A DNA stretch of 64,000 nucleotides from JBCBKP01 sp038521625. Lineage in GTDB: Bacteria; Planctomycetota; Phycisphaerae; Phycisphaerales; UBA1924. The notes beneath the pieces are model-generated. The model was not told the DNA's origin and made no database searches. It saw only the letters and a program-made list of their open reading frames with translations. Numbering within the stretch: the first letter of the stretch is position 1; every line of letters begins with the position of its first letter. Location: contig JBCBKP010000017.1 in assembly GCA_038521625.1 (NCBI GenBank), forward strand, positions 4,378 to 68,377, written 5' to 3'. Both the position numbers and the translations under genes were made by a program. Positions 7,648 through 15,618 of the stretch are shown piece by piece.

Positions 7648-8865
7648 ATGGAATATGGCCGCCTTCCGTGGCAAGCGGAGTACCGAACTTACTCGGTTCA
7701 GCGTAAGAGTCGGGAACCGCTCGTCCGGTTCATTGTCGATGGGCTTCAAGCGGCGAGCTGCAGGGTGATCTTTGCCTCTGACCCCGGTACAGCGCCCTTT
7801 CGAGTCACCTTCGAGACTCCGCAAGGAGAACGCCTCGGGATCGTCGCCTACGCGTTCCTGGCGAACCGACGGGTCATCAAGAACCGCCCAAGCGACGAAC
7901 GTCGGTTTCAGATCAAGTACGGCAGTGACACGCGCGGGTATCACGACCTCTGGCAGGACCCGCTTGGCCTATACACAACCTTGCTAATCGGCATTGATCC
8001 CGAGGACGGCATCTTCGTGAGCGCGGACCCGATCCAGAACAGTCCAACCCGATTCTTCAAGTCCGTCGAGTTCAAAGATGATCACGCACAGGCAATCCAA
8101 GCAGAAGGCTGGTTCGCTTGGGAACGGCACGTCCATTACTCGTCGCGCTGCCCAGAGGATTCGGATCGGTACGAGGTGCTCGTTGGGTGTCGCCAGGACG
8201 AAATTCTTCGGCTCATTAAGTTCGAGCGAGAAGCCCTCGGCGAAGACCCCGGACATCGCCAGTGGCTGGCTGATCAACCACGCGACATCTACGGAGGTTC
8301 GATCGATCGACCACCTGTTCCCGACGAGATCATGAATTCCAGCCGGGTTCACATTCTCGCCCGGGAGTTTGAACTCGACGAATCTCAAGTCTTTGATCTA
8401 ATCGCAAGCACACCCCGGCTCAAGATGGCCGTACGTGGATGGGTCGCAGAGGAACATCTGCGTAGGCACCTTGCGTCGGTGCCCGGTGTTTCGGATTGTG
8501 AGCGGCTCATCGGAGACAAGCAGAGCGACGTCTCGCTCCGGTACCGAGGATCGCGGCCGATTATCGTTGAGTGCAAGAACGCCCTTCGCAAAACGGATGC
8601 ACAGGGGCGGCCGAGGGTGGACCTTCAGCGTGCCCGCGCTTCGCTGAGCGACCCGTGCTCTCGGTACTACAGCCCAGAGGAGTTCGATCTGGTCGCAGCG
8701 TGTCTCCACGCGGTGACTGACCGGTGGGAGTTCAGGTTTCACACTTCCGCAACTCTCGCACCGCACACGAGATGCGCCGGCAAGCTGGACAACAAAGTGC
8801 GGGTCGGCGAGGAGTGGATTGCCGATGTAGAATCGAGGCTAGCACAGATCGCCGACGTGGCGTAG
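7648..8865 (+). CDS. Putative type II restriction endonuclease (PD-(D/E)xK)
   Basis: A 405-residue protein that I do not recognise as a named family. The C-terminal third contains a likely PD-(D/E)xK nuclease core: Asp294 in SDVSLRYRGSRP, then beta-strand PIIVECKN giving Glu308-x-Lys310, spacing D-x13-E-x-K. The preceding helix (EEHLRRHLASVPGVSDCERL) fits the usual alpha-beta order. The N-terminal about 230 residues lack a known motif and could carry target recognition. It is followed 10 bases later by a C5-cytosine methyltransferase on the same strand, the classic arrangement of a type II system. Start ATG has an AGGAGGGTCCG site. Base composition is markedly lower in GC than flanking genes (for example 33 of 60 bases at 8161-8220). 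The restriction role is inferred from motif plus neighbour. Confidence 0.7.
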   Translation: MEYGRLPWQAEYRTYSVQRKSREPLVRFIVDGLQAASCRVIFASDPGTAPFRVTFETPQGERLGIVAYAFLANRRVIKNRPSDERRFQIKYGSDTRGYHDLWQDPLGLYTTLLIGIDPEDGIFVSADPIQNSPTRFFKSVEFKDDHAQAIQAEGWFAWERHVHYSSRCPEDSDRYEVLVGCRQDEILRLIKFEREALGEDPGHRQWLADQPRDIYGGSIDRPPVPDEIMNSSRVHILAREFELDESQVFDLIASTPRLKMAVRGWVAEEHLRRHLASVPGVSDCERLIGDKQSDVSLRYRGSRPIIVECKNALRKTDAQGRPRVDLQRARASLSDPCSRYYSPEEFDLVAACLHAVTDRWEFRFHTSATLAPHTRCAGKLDNKVRVGEEWIADVESRLAQIADVA

Positions 8866-8875
8866 CGGAGCATGG

Positions 8876-10126
8876 ATGCCCAAGCCGGTCGCAATCAGCC
8901 TGTTCAGTGGTATGGGAGGCCTCGACTTCGGCTTTGAAGCCGCAGGCTTTGAGGTCGGGGTTGCGGTAGAACGGGATCATGACTGCTGCGAGACGCTCCG
9001 TGCCCACCTGGGCGATCGGGTTCTCGAGAGCGACATCTTCGATGTCTCCACGGCTGAGATGCTCAGCGTTGCTGGACGATCGGACCGTGAAATCGAGGTC
9101 TTGATCGGTGGCCCGCCATGCCAACCGTTCTCGAAATCTGGATTCTGGAGGACAGGAGAAGCCGGCCGGCTCACGGACCCGAGGGCGGCCACGCTCGATG
9201 CATTCCTGCGAGTGCTAGAGGAGGTGTCGCCGCGTGCGATGCTCCTCGAGAATGTTGCAGGCCTCGGATACCAAGGGAAGAGTGAGGGTCTGGAGCTTCT
9301 GCTGAACAGAATCGATTCGATCAACCGTCGAATCGGAACCGACTACAGGCCTACATTCGGCGTCGTCGATGCTTGCGACTACGGCGTGCCCCAACGACGT
9401 CAGCGGTTTGTCATCGTTGCTGAGCGGAATGGTAGGGAGTTTCGCTTTCCCTCTCCGACCCATGGCGACCAGACCGCCGGACTCCTGTCGAATTCGCTCC
9501 TGCCATGTTCAACCGCTTACGACGCGATCGGTGGCTTGGATTCTGGTCCTGACGAGGACCTCGCCATCCGAGGAAAATGGGCGGGGCTCATTCCAAGCAT
9601 TCCCGAAGGCTCCAACTACCTGCATCATACCGATCGTGGCGAAGGACTCCCATTGTTCGGATGGCGCCGCCGGTACTGGAACTTCTTACTCAAACTCTCC
9701 AAGATCCAGCCGTCCTGGACCATTCAGGCGCAACCGGGCCCTTCCGTAGGGCCGTTCCATTGGACGAACCGCAGGTTGAGCGTCCGTGAGCTGTGTCGCC
9801 TCCAGACTATCCCTGACACAGTGCAAGTCGCCGGTAGGCGAACTTCGGCGCAGCGCCAGATCGGCAATGCGGTCCCATCGCTCCTTGGAGAGGTCTTCGC
9901 GCGAGAATTTCAGGTTCAGCTCCTGGGACACCGTCCGGACACGCGCGCTCCGAGGTTGCTCCCGAAGAAGGCGCGAACGGTACCTCCGCCCGAGCCGGTT
10001 GGATCCGTTCCGGAAGAGTTCCTTCATCTTGTTGGCGACCACGAACCCCATCCCGGAACTGGATTAGGATCGGGAGCTAGATCGCGTGCTCCCCGATCAG
10101 GCGATCGGCAAGCAGCTCTTCGATAG
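8876..10126 (+). CDS. DNA (cytosine-5) methyltransferase
   Basis: A 416-residue C5-cytosine methyltransferase; it transfers methyl from AdoMet to C5 of a target cytosine. Motif I LFSGMGGLDFGFEAAGF (9-25), motif IV GGPPCQPFSKSG with catalytic Cys82, motif VI ENV (125-127), motif VIII QRRQR (173-177), motif IX RELCRLQTIPD and motif X RQIGNAVPSLLG are all present in order, with the target-recognition region between VIII and IX (about 190-300). The C-terminal tail PVPEEF/HPGTG-type block (about 385-405) also occurs in other members of this family. The ATG at 8876 gives motif I the normal distance from the N-terminus; a second ATG at 8872 is out of frame. It protects host DNA against the upstream nuclease; target sequence unknown. 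Composition is again lower in GC than neighbours. Confidence 0.93.
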   Translation: MPKPVAISLFSGMGGLDFGFEAAGFEVGVAVERDHDCCETLRAHLGDRVLESDIFDVSTAEMLSVAGRSDREIEVLIGGPPCQPFSKSGFWRTGEAGRLTDPRAATLDAFLRVLEEVSPRAMLLENVAGLGYQGKSEGLELLLNRIDSINRRIGTDYRPTFGVVDACDYGVPQRRQRFVIVAERNGREFRFPSPTHGDQTAGLLSNSLLPCSTAYDAIGGLDSGPDEDLAIRGKWAGLIPSIPEGSNYLHHTDRGEGLPLFGWRRRYWNFLLKLSKIQPSWTIQAQPGPSVGPFHWTNRRLSVRELCRLQTIPDTVQVAGRRTSAQRQIGNAVPSLLGEVFAREFQVQLLGHRPDTRAPRLLPKKARTVPPPEPVGSVPEEFLHLVGDHEPHPGTGLGSGARSRAPRSGDRQAALR

Positions 10127-10214
10127 GGCGGGTGGGCCAGCACGCGGAGAGCCGCTACGACTGCACGATCAGTAACACCGAGGCAATACGCCGGCCGTAC
10201 TTAGTCAGCGCAAG

Positions 10215-11480
10215 CTACAGCCCGAATCGCGCCAGCGGCACCGTCGAGTCGACATGCATGGGCTCGCACTCCTGAGCGCGCAGGTGCTCGATGAGCGCCC
10301 GCATGTCACCCGGCGGCGGCGCACAGAACACCATCGCATCACCGGTCTCCGGGTGCTCGAATGCGAGCAGGCCGGCGTGCAGCGCCTGGGTCGAGACCGC
10401 GGCAAGCGCCGCGGAGGTCGGGTCTGAGTCCGCGGCCTCCGCCGCGGAGGGGGCGTTGCTCTCGAAGCTGAACGGCCGCCCGGCGTACATGTCGTCGCCG
10501 ACGATCGGCAGGCCCTCGTGGCTGAGGTGCACGCGGATCTGGTGCGTGCGCCCGGTCTTAAGCTCGAGCTCGACCAGCGCGAACTGCTGGTCCCCCACCG
10601 CTCTGGCGTGGTCGCGGTAGTGCTCGCGGACGCGGCAGATGGTCACCGAGGGTTTGCCGAAGTCGTCGCGCCGGACGACCTGCTTCTCGCGGTAGCCCTT
10701 CTCCTTCGACGGGTGCGGGCCGATCGGCAGGTCGATGACGAATCCGTCCTCTTCCGGCCAGCCCTGGACGACCGCGAGGTATCGCTTGTCGACCTTGCGG
10801 TGCTCGAACTGGCTGCCGAGCTTCCAGTGGGCGTGCTCGGTCTTGGCGAAGACGATGCAGCCGGTGGTGTTGCGGTCGAGGCGGTGGACGACGCCGGGGC
10901 GGGTCTCCTGCTTGCCGACGGGCGAGAGCTCGCCGCCCGTGTCGGAGTCGTGTCGGAAGTGCCAGGCCAGCGCGTTGAGGAGCGTGCCGGACTTCTCGGT
11001 GCGCGCGGGGTGGACGATGATGTCCTTCGGCTTGTTGAGCACGATGAGGTGCTCGTCCTCGTAGAGCACCTCGATCGGGATCTTCTGCGGCAGGACGTCG
11101 GTCGAGGGTGGCGGCGGCACGGCGACGGTGACCTCGTCGCCGGCGCGGAGCTTGGTCGCGGCGCGGCAGCGGTCACCGTTCACGGTGACACCGCCCTCGC
11201 CGATGAGCCGCTGGAGCTGGCTGCGGCTCATGAAGGCGATGCGGCTGGTCAGGTACTTGTCGAGGCGGGTCTTGAGATCGCGCTGGAGCACGAAGCTGAC
11301 GCGCCCGAGGCCGTCGGAGTCGTCGAACTCGCCGGTGTCGGCGGCGCGCTCGTAGGCGATGCGGATGGCGTCGGGGTTGACCTTGCCGCCGCGGAGGATG
11401 AGGGGCGGGTCGGATTGCTCGCGCCGGAGCGAGGTGGTGACGCGTTCTTCGTGTTGCTTGGGGTCGGGCTCGGTGGCCAC
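10215..11480 (-). CDS. RluA-family pseudouridine synthase
   Basis: A 421-residue enzyme converting specific uridines in RNA to pseudouridine. An S4 RNA-binding domain covers about 70-130 (TRLDKYLTSR, then SQLQRLIGEGGVTVNG). The catalytic block HRLDRNTTG lies at 199-207 with nucleophilic Asp202, and the family block GRTHQIRVHLSHEGLPIVGD is near 315-335. The S4-plus-catalytic layout is that of RluC/RluD (23S rRNA); the exact target cannot be assigned. It has about 60 extra N-terminal residues and an inserted Ala/Ser/Glu-rich stretch near 350 (SNAPSAAEAADS). It is last in a four-gene minus-strand run, 6 bases after the TPR-type membrane protein. Confidence 0.9.
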   Translation of the reverse strand: MATEPDPKQHEERVTTSLRREQSDPPLILRGGKVNPDAIRIAYERAADTGEFDDSDGLGRVSFVLQRDLKTRLDKYLTSRIAFMSRSQLQRLIGEGGVTVNGDRCRAATKLRAGDEVTVAVPPPPSTDVLPQKIPIEVLYEDEHLIVLNKPKDIIVHPARTEKSGTLLNALAWHFRHDSDTGGELSPVGKQETRPGVVHRLDRNTTGCIVFAKTEHAHWKLGSQFEHRKVDKRYLAVVQGWPEEDGFVIDLPIGPHPSKEKGYREKQVVRRDDFGKPSVTICRVREHYRDHARAVGDQQFALVELELKTGRTHQIRVHLSHEGLPIVGDDMYAGRPFSFESNAPSAAEAADSDPTSAALAAVSTQALHAGLLAFEHPETGDAMVFCAPPPGDMRALIEHLRAQECEPMHVDSTVPLARFGL

Positions 11481-11486
11481 GGTGGG

Positions 11487-12377
11487 TCAGCCGCCGCCGG
11501 AGCCGGGCTCGGTCTCTGACTGGGTCTCGGACTGGGTCTCGGACTGGGTCTCGGTCTGGGCCTCGGCGGGCGGGCCCGCTGGGAGCTGGGGCCCGGCCTC
11601 CTCGGGCTCGACGGTCTCTACGGGCGCCTCGGTCGGTGCGGGCGTCGGCGCCGGGACCTCGACCGGCTCCGCGGGGTCGCCCGGGAGGCGCGGCAGGTCG
11701 TCGCGGTTGGCGAAGACGGGGCGCTCGCCCATCTCGTCGAGGGCGGCGACGCGTGCGTCGGCGAGCGTGACGAGGGCGGGGTAGCCCGATCGCTCGGCGA
11801 GGGACTTGGCGTCGCTCAGGTGCTGGCGGGCCCCCTCGGCGTCGTCCGTGCTGGCGGCGACGGCGGCGAGGCCGAACAGCGCGTTGAGACGGATGATCGC
11901 CCGGGTGTCGTCGGGCGCTTTCTGGAGCACGGCTCGGAAGAGCGCGCCGGCGTCGTCGAGATAGTCGCGGCGGGCCGCGTCGTCGAGGCGGTCGGTCTCG
12001 GCGATCTCGGCGTTGAAGGCGATCTCGGTGCCGGGCTCGACGCCGATGGTGGCGGCGCGGAGGTAGAGATCGGCGAGGGCGAGCTGGGCCAGCTCGCCGA
12101 CGGCGCCGACGCCGGCGTAGTCCTGCGCGACGGCGCGGAGCGTCGCCGGGGCGGGGTTGGTCGACTGCTCGACGACGGCCAGTTCGAGGAACGCCTGGTC
12201 GCGGGAGGCGAGGCGCTGCTGGTTGTAATAGCGGTAGCCGGCCCAGCCGAGCGAGACGATGACGACCAGCAGCAGGACCGGGGTCGAGAATCGCTGGAGG
12301 GTGTCGAGGAACTCGGTGTTGATCCGGCCCTCGTCGAGACCGGCCCGCTCGCGGATCTGTGACTGGCGTTCGTCCAT
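11487..12377 (-). CDS. Membrane-anchored TPR-like protein (YfgM-like)
   Basis: A 296-residue protein with one transmembrane segment at about 33-50 (PVLLLVVIVSLGWAGYRYY) after a cytoplasmic charged N-terminus, then an alpha-helical region (about 55-215) of TPR-like pairs (AQLALADLYLRAA, AIIRLNALFGLAAVAAS). This matches the plan of YfgM/BamB-partner type proteins, which sit on the periplasmic side of the inner membrane. The last 90 residues are low complexity: Pro/Glu-rich, ending in a repeated Glu-Thr-Gln-Ser stretch and SGGG. The gene is flanked by the pseudouridine synthase (6 bases) and the GTPase (36 bases). Function is inferred from architecture only. Confidence 0.7.
   Translation of the reverse strand: MDERQSQIRERAGLDEGRINTEFLDTLQRFSTPVLLLVVIVSLGWAGYRYYNQQRLASRDQAFLELAVVEQSTNPAPATLRAVAQDYAGVGAVGELAQLALADLYLRAATIGVEPGTEIAFNAEIAETDRLDDAARRDYLDDAGALFRAVLQKAPDDTRAIIRLNALFGLAAVAASTDDAEGARQHLSDAKSLAERSGYPALVTLADARVAALDEMGERPVFANRDDLPRLPGDPAEPVEVPAPTPAPTEAPVETVEPEEAGPQLPAGPPAEAQTETQSETQSETQSETEPGSGGG
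11518..11553. repeat. 12-bp tandem repeat, three perfect copies
   Basis: Unit GACTGGGTCTCG repeated three times with a degenerate fourth copy to 11565. It lies inside the C-terminus of the TPR-like gene and encodes the repeating ETQS residues there. As a multiple of three it can change copy number without shifting frame. Confidence 0.85.
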
Positions 12378-12413
12378 AGCTGCGAAGGGTAGGGAGCCGT
12401 CGATGGCGGGCGA

Positions 12414-13397
12414 TCAGGCGTCGGAATCGGCGGTCCAGAACGCCCAGGGGCGCGGGTCGTCGAGGTCGGCGTCGGGCACGAGCGTCCGGCGGGCGAGCTC
12501 GGCGAGCTCGCTCAGGCCGCGGGGCCGCGAGCCGTCTGGCGGGGCTGAGAGCCGGAGATCCGCGGCCCAGCCGGGCTCGGCGAGATCTGTCCGAAGGGCC
12601 AGGCGGAGGGTCTGGGCCCGGATCCCGAGCTCGGCGGGGTCCGGGGGTGCGGCGGCCGCGTCGCCGCAGAGGCAAACGAGATCGGCCGACCGCACGGCCT
12701 CGAGGGCGAGCTCGATCGCGGCGCAATCGGTTGGGTCCGGGCGGTCCATGAGGCCCGGCGCATCGAGCCAGCGGACGGCGAGGGCGTCGAGGACGAGCTC
12801 GGCGCCGACGTGGTCGCGGGTTGTGCCGTGCTCGTCTCGGGCGATGGCGAGCTGGCGTCCGGCGAGCGCGTTGAGCAGGGTCGATTTGCCGACGTTGGGC
12901 GGGCCCACGGCCGCGATCGTCGGGGGGGTGATCAGGCGGTTGAGCGTGGGCGGCGCGACGCGGTCGGTTTCGATCGCGGCGCCGAGAGGGTCTCCGGCCG
13001 GATCGAGGCCGGCTTCGGACCATCGCCGCGGCTGATCGAGGAGCAGGTCGATCGCGCGCGGGCTGTGAGCGCGGGCGAGGGCGTCGGTCAGGCGGTCTCG
13101 AAGGGCTTCCGGGCCGGCGCGGTCCTCGGGGCCGAGGGCCTCGGCCAGCCTGGACTCGAGCGCACGGAGAACGGCGTGCCCGGCGTGCGGCATGAGGAGC
13201 AGCCGGTCGGGCGTCGGGCGTGCCACGACGGCGTGGTCGATCCCGAGCAGGTCGGCGGGGCGGCGGTCGCCCGGCGCGAGCGGCGCGATCCCGAGCTGAT
13301 CGATGACGGCGTCGAGGCCGGCGGACCGGACGGTGATCAGCGCGATCGCCCCGGCGGCCTGCCTGGGGGTCTCGACGCGCCATCGGGCGGGTGTCAT
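12414..13397 (-). CDS. MnmE-like (TrmE-related) GTPase, shortened
   Basis: A 327-residue GTPase. The N-terminal region (PRQAAGAIALITVRSAG, residues 11-27) resembles the start of MnmE, which binds a folate. The G domain shows G1 GPPNVGKS (165-172), G2 GTTRD (191-195) and G3 DAPG (212-215). The G4 element that should read NKxD appears only as RTDL near 270. MnmE is about 450 residues and ends in a CxGK motif carrying the catalytic Cys; this protein stops earlier (AFWTADSDA) and has no such Cys. It therefore looks like a reduced paralogue rather than the canonical partner of MnmG, although mnmG is 17 kb away in this window. The start ATG overlaps the coaX stop by four bases (ATGA). Confidence 0.75.
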   Translation of the reverse strand: MTPARWRVETPRQAAGAIALITVRSAGLDAVIDQLGIAPLAPGDRRPADLLGIDHAVVARPTPDRLLLMPHAGHAVLRALESRLAEALGPEDRAGPEALRDRLTDALARAHSPRAIDLLLDQPRRWSEAGLDPAGDPLGAAIETDRVAPPTLNRLITPPTIAAVGPPNVGKSTLLNALAGRQLAIARDEHGTTRDHVGAELVLDALAVRWLDAPGLMDRPDPTDCAAIELALEAVRSADLVCLCGDAAAAPPDPAELGIRAQTLRLALRTDLAEPGWAADLRLSAPPDGSRPRGLSELAELARRTLVPDADLDDPRPWAFWTADSDA

Positions 13398-14224
13398 CCG
13401 AGCGGGTCTTCGGTGGGGTCGTGCTCGAGGGCGCTTCGGACACAATCGCGGAGGCCCATGAGCTGGAGCTCGGGGACGAAGTGGTCGACGAGCCCGGTGG
13501 GCTCGAGGATCGCGGCGTCGCCGCCGGTGGCGATGACCTGGGGGTAGGCGCCGTAGGCCTCGGCGTAGGCGTCGAGGCGGTCGCGGACGAGACCGGCGAT
13601 GGCGGCTTGGGCGCCGAGTCGCATCGCGTGGGCGGTGTCCTTGCCGAAGGGGCCGCGCTGCGGGTCGGGACGCTCCCAATCGGTCTGGGGCAGCGCGGCG
13701 GTGTGCTCGTGGAGCGCGGCGAGCATCATCGCGAGCCCCGGCGCGATGGCGCCGCCCTGGAAGACGCCCTGACCGTCGACGAAATCGACGGTGGCGGCGG
13801 TCCCGACATCGACGACGACGCAGGCCTGCTTGGCGGTCTCGTATGCGGCGGTGGTGTTGAGGAGCCGGTCGACGCCGACGGTCCCGGGGTCCTCGAGCGC
13901 GAGGGGGATCGGCAGGGGGATGTCTCGACCGGCGATCTGGGGCTCGAGCGCCGGGACGACGCGGCGCATCGCGGCGATCGCGGTCTCGAGGTGGGCGTGG
14001 GCGACGGAGGAGACGGCGGCGAGCGCGAGGGTCTCGGCGTGCTTGCCGGTGGCCGCGGCGATGGCGTCCTCGATCTCGCCGGCGTGCGCGTTGGGCGCGG
14101 TGGCGGACGCCTCGAGCTGGCCGGCGATGAACACACCGCAGCGCGTGCGGGTATTGCCGACGGCGATGGCGAGCAGGTCTGGCGGTTGGACGCCGTCCAT
14201 GCGGGGAGCGTAGGGTCGAGCCAT
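13394..14224 (-). CDS. coaX: Type III pantothenate kinase
   Basis: A 276-residue CoaX-type kinase catalysing ATP-dependent phosphorylation of pantothenate, the first step of coenzyme A synthesis. ASKHA-fold motifs are visible: phosphate-1 loop AVGNTRTRCG (21-30), GVDRL (117-121), DVGTAATVD (139-147) and GGAIAPG (157-163). Oddity: the first loop usually reads D-x-G-N-(T/S), with an Asp important for catalysis; here the Asp position is Ala21. Two ATG starts are possible (14224 and 14200), neither with a good ribosome site; I kept the longer. It heads a minus-strand run with the MnmE-like GTPase (ATGA overlap), the TPR protein and the pseudouridine synthase. Confidence 0.85.
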   Translation of the reverse strand: MARPYAPRMDGVQPPDLLAIAVGNTRTRCGVFIAGQLEASATAPNAHAGEIEDAIAAATGKHAETLALAAVSSVAHAHLETAIAAMRRVVPALEPQIAGRDIPLPIPLALEDPGTVGVDRLLNTTAAYETAKQACVVVDVGTAATVDFVDGQGVFQGGAIAPGLAMMLAALHEHTAALPQTDWERPDPQRGPFGKDTAHAMRLGAQAAIAGLVRDRLDAYAEAYGAYPQVIATGGDAAILEPTGLVDHFVPELQLMGLRDCVRSALEHDPTEDPLG

Positions 14225-14270
14225 CGCCGGACGTTGGGCGGGCGGTTGTTGCGCGGGGGCCGGTCGCGGG

Positions 14271-15308
14271 ATGGAACCGATCTGTCAGCTGGACCCGGAG
14301 CTGAAGCGTCACGAGCTCGAGGGCTTCGAGTTCCCGCTCGGCGTGTACCCGGTCGAGGCGATGACGCCGGCGCCGGGGTACCGCTCGGAGTTCGAGCCGG
14401 CGGACGGCGACGACGACGACGGCAAATGGGAGCACTGGCCGGACCGGTACGTCTACGACGCGGTGGTCTCGGCGGAGCGGGTTCAGGCGTTCACGGTCGC
14501 GGCGCTGACGATGATGCCGAGGCGGGTGTTCCCGATCTTGGATTTCCTCGGGCACGACGCGTACCGGGAGATCGACCCGTACATCGCGTACGAGCCGTGC
14601 GGGATCGACGAGATCCTGGAGGCGACGGAGCGTTTCGGGCCGTTCTTTTTCGAGGACGGGATGTGCGGGTTCGGCGCGATGTCGGACGAGCCGTTCGCGT
14701 ATCTGTTCCTGGACGAGCACAAGATCCTGACGATCCGGGTGGAGCCGGACCTGCGGGAGAAGGTGGAGCGTCTGCTTCGGGCGTTCGACCTGGCTGCGGT
14801 GCCCGAGCCTTCCGGTGCCGACGCGGCGGCGCACGAGCACCGTGGTGTTCTGCTGGCGCCGGCGGACCGCCCGGAGCTGATGTCGGGCGAGGAGATCGTG
14901 GAGCGGCTGCGGGACGACTGGCGGCTGTCGCTCAATATCGATCCCGAGGGGAACGTCGACGACGGGGGGCAGGTGCTGGGTGCGACGGGCTGGCGGTGCC
15001 TGATGCGGTTCCCGCGCGAAGCGGCGGTGGACGCGTACGCGGAGCTGTATCTGATCGCGTCGAGCCTGAACGAGGCGGAGCTGCTCTGCCTGGCGGAGTC
15101 GGAGGCGCTGGCCTCGAGCGCGGCGGGCGTCGTGATCGGGGAGGGTCTGGTGGTGGCGGCCGACCGGCTTTCCCCCGAACAGCTGGAGGCGGCGTTGGAG
15201 TCGATCCGGTCGAAGCCGGTCGGGGCGGGCTCGCCGCGGCCGCCGCGGGGCAGCGCGAAGACGCTGCTGAGACGGGGCACGCGGGTGCTCTGGCGCGGCT
15301 GGCTGTGA
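14271..15308 (+). CDS. Conserved hypothetical protein
   Basis: A 345-residue soluble protein without signal peptide or membrane segments. I do not recognise a family. The first half is rich in aromatic and acidic residues (EFEPADGDDDDGKWEHWPDR near 44-63) and contains paired Cys (PCGIDEI and GMCGFG, about 109-135). The C-terminal tail is basic and Pro/Gly-rich (SPRPPRGSAKTLLRRG). The start ATG follows CGGGATGG without a clear Shine-Dalgarno site. The gene stands alone, divergent from coaX and upstream of the secretin gene. Codon and base use are like the neighbours, so it appears native. Confidence 0.7.
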   Translation: MEPICQLDPELKRHELEGFEFPLGVYPVEAMTPAPGYRSEFEPADGDDDDGKWEHWPDRYVYDAVVSAERVQAFTVAALTMMPRRVFPILDFLGHDAYREIDPYIAYEPCGIDEILEATERFGPFFFEDGMCGFGAMSDEPFAYLFLDEHKILTIRVEPDLREKVERLLRAFDLAAVPEPSGADAAAHEHRGVLLAPADRPELMSGEEIVERLRDDWRLSLNIDPEGNVDDGGQVLGATGWRCLMRFPREAAVDAYAELYLIASSLNEAELLCLAESEALASSAAGVVIGEGLVVAADRLSPEQLEAALESIRSKPVGAGSPRPPRGSAKTLLRRGTRVLWRGWL

Positions 15309-15618
15309 GGCTGGCGGTGGGGTCGGCGGGGTCGGGCCCGGGCGTTCGGAGCGCGATCGGAGCGAGGGCGAGCCGCTCGTCTGGGTCGGTTTTGGAATCG
15401 GCGCGAACCGAGAGCGGTGCTCAGTCGGATTGCGGAACGCGTTTGGAGCGGCTATGTTCCGCCCTCACGGCGTGCGGCCTGCCACGGTGGCACGGCACGA
15501 CACGCGGGGACTCCACCGCCCGCGGAAGCGGTGCAGTGACCGAGAGTTGGGTCGAGCGCTCGCGCGAAGAGCGTGAGCGGCCCGCACGACGCCTCAGAAT
15601 CAGACGGAGATGCGATCC
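15309..15618. other. 310-base leader region of the secretin gene
   Basis: No gene is seen. It contains the candidate promoter at 15430-15458 and GC-rich imperfect inverted repeats (for example around 15553-15580, gagcgctcgcgcgaagagcg). A long 5' leader of about 160 bases would separate the candidate promoter from the secretin start. Confidence 0.5.
15430..15458 (+). promoter_or_regulatory. Candidate sigma-70-type promoter for secretin gene
   Basis: TTGCGG and TATGTT are separated by exactly 17 bases in a region otherwise poor in A/T. They match the consensus at 3 of 6 and 4 of 6 positions. This is a pattern match only. Confidence 0.3.
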
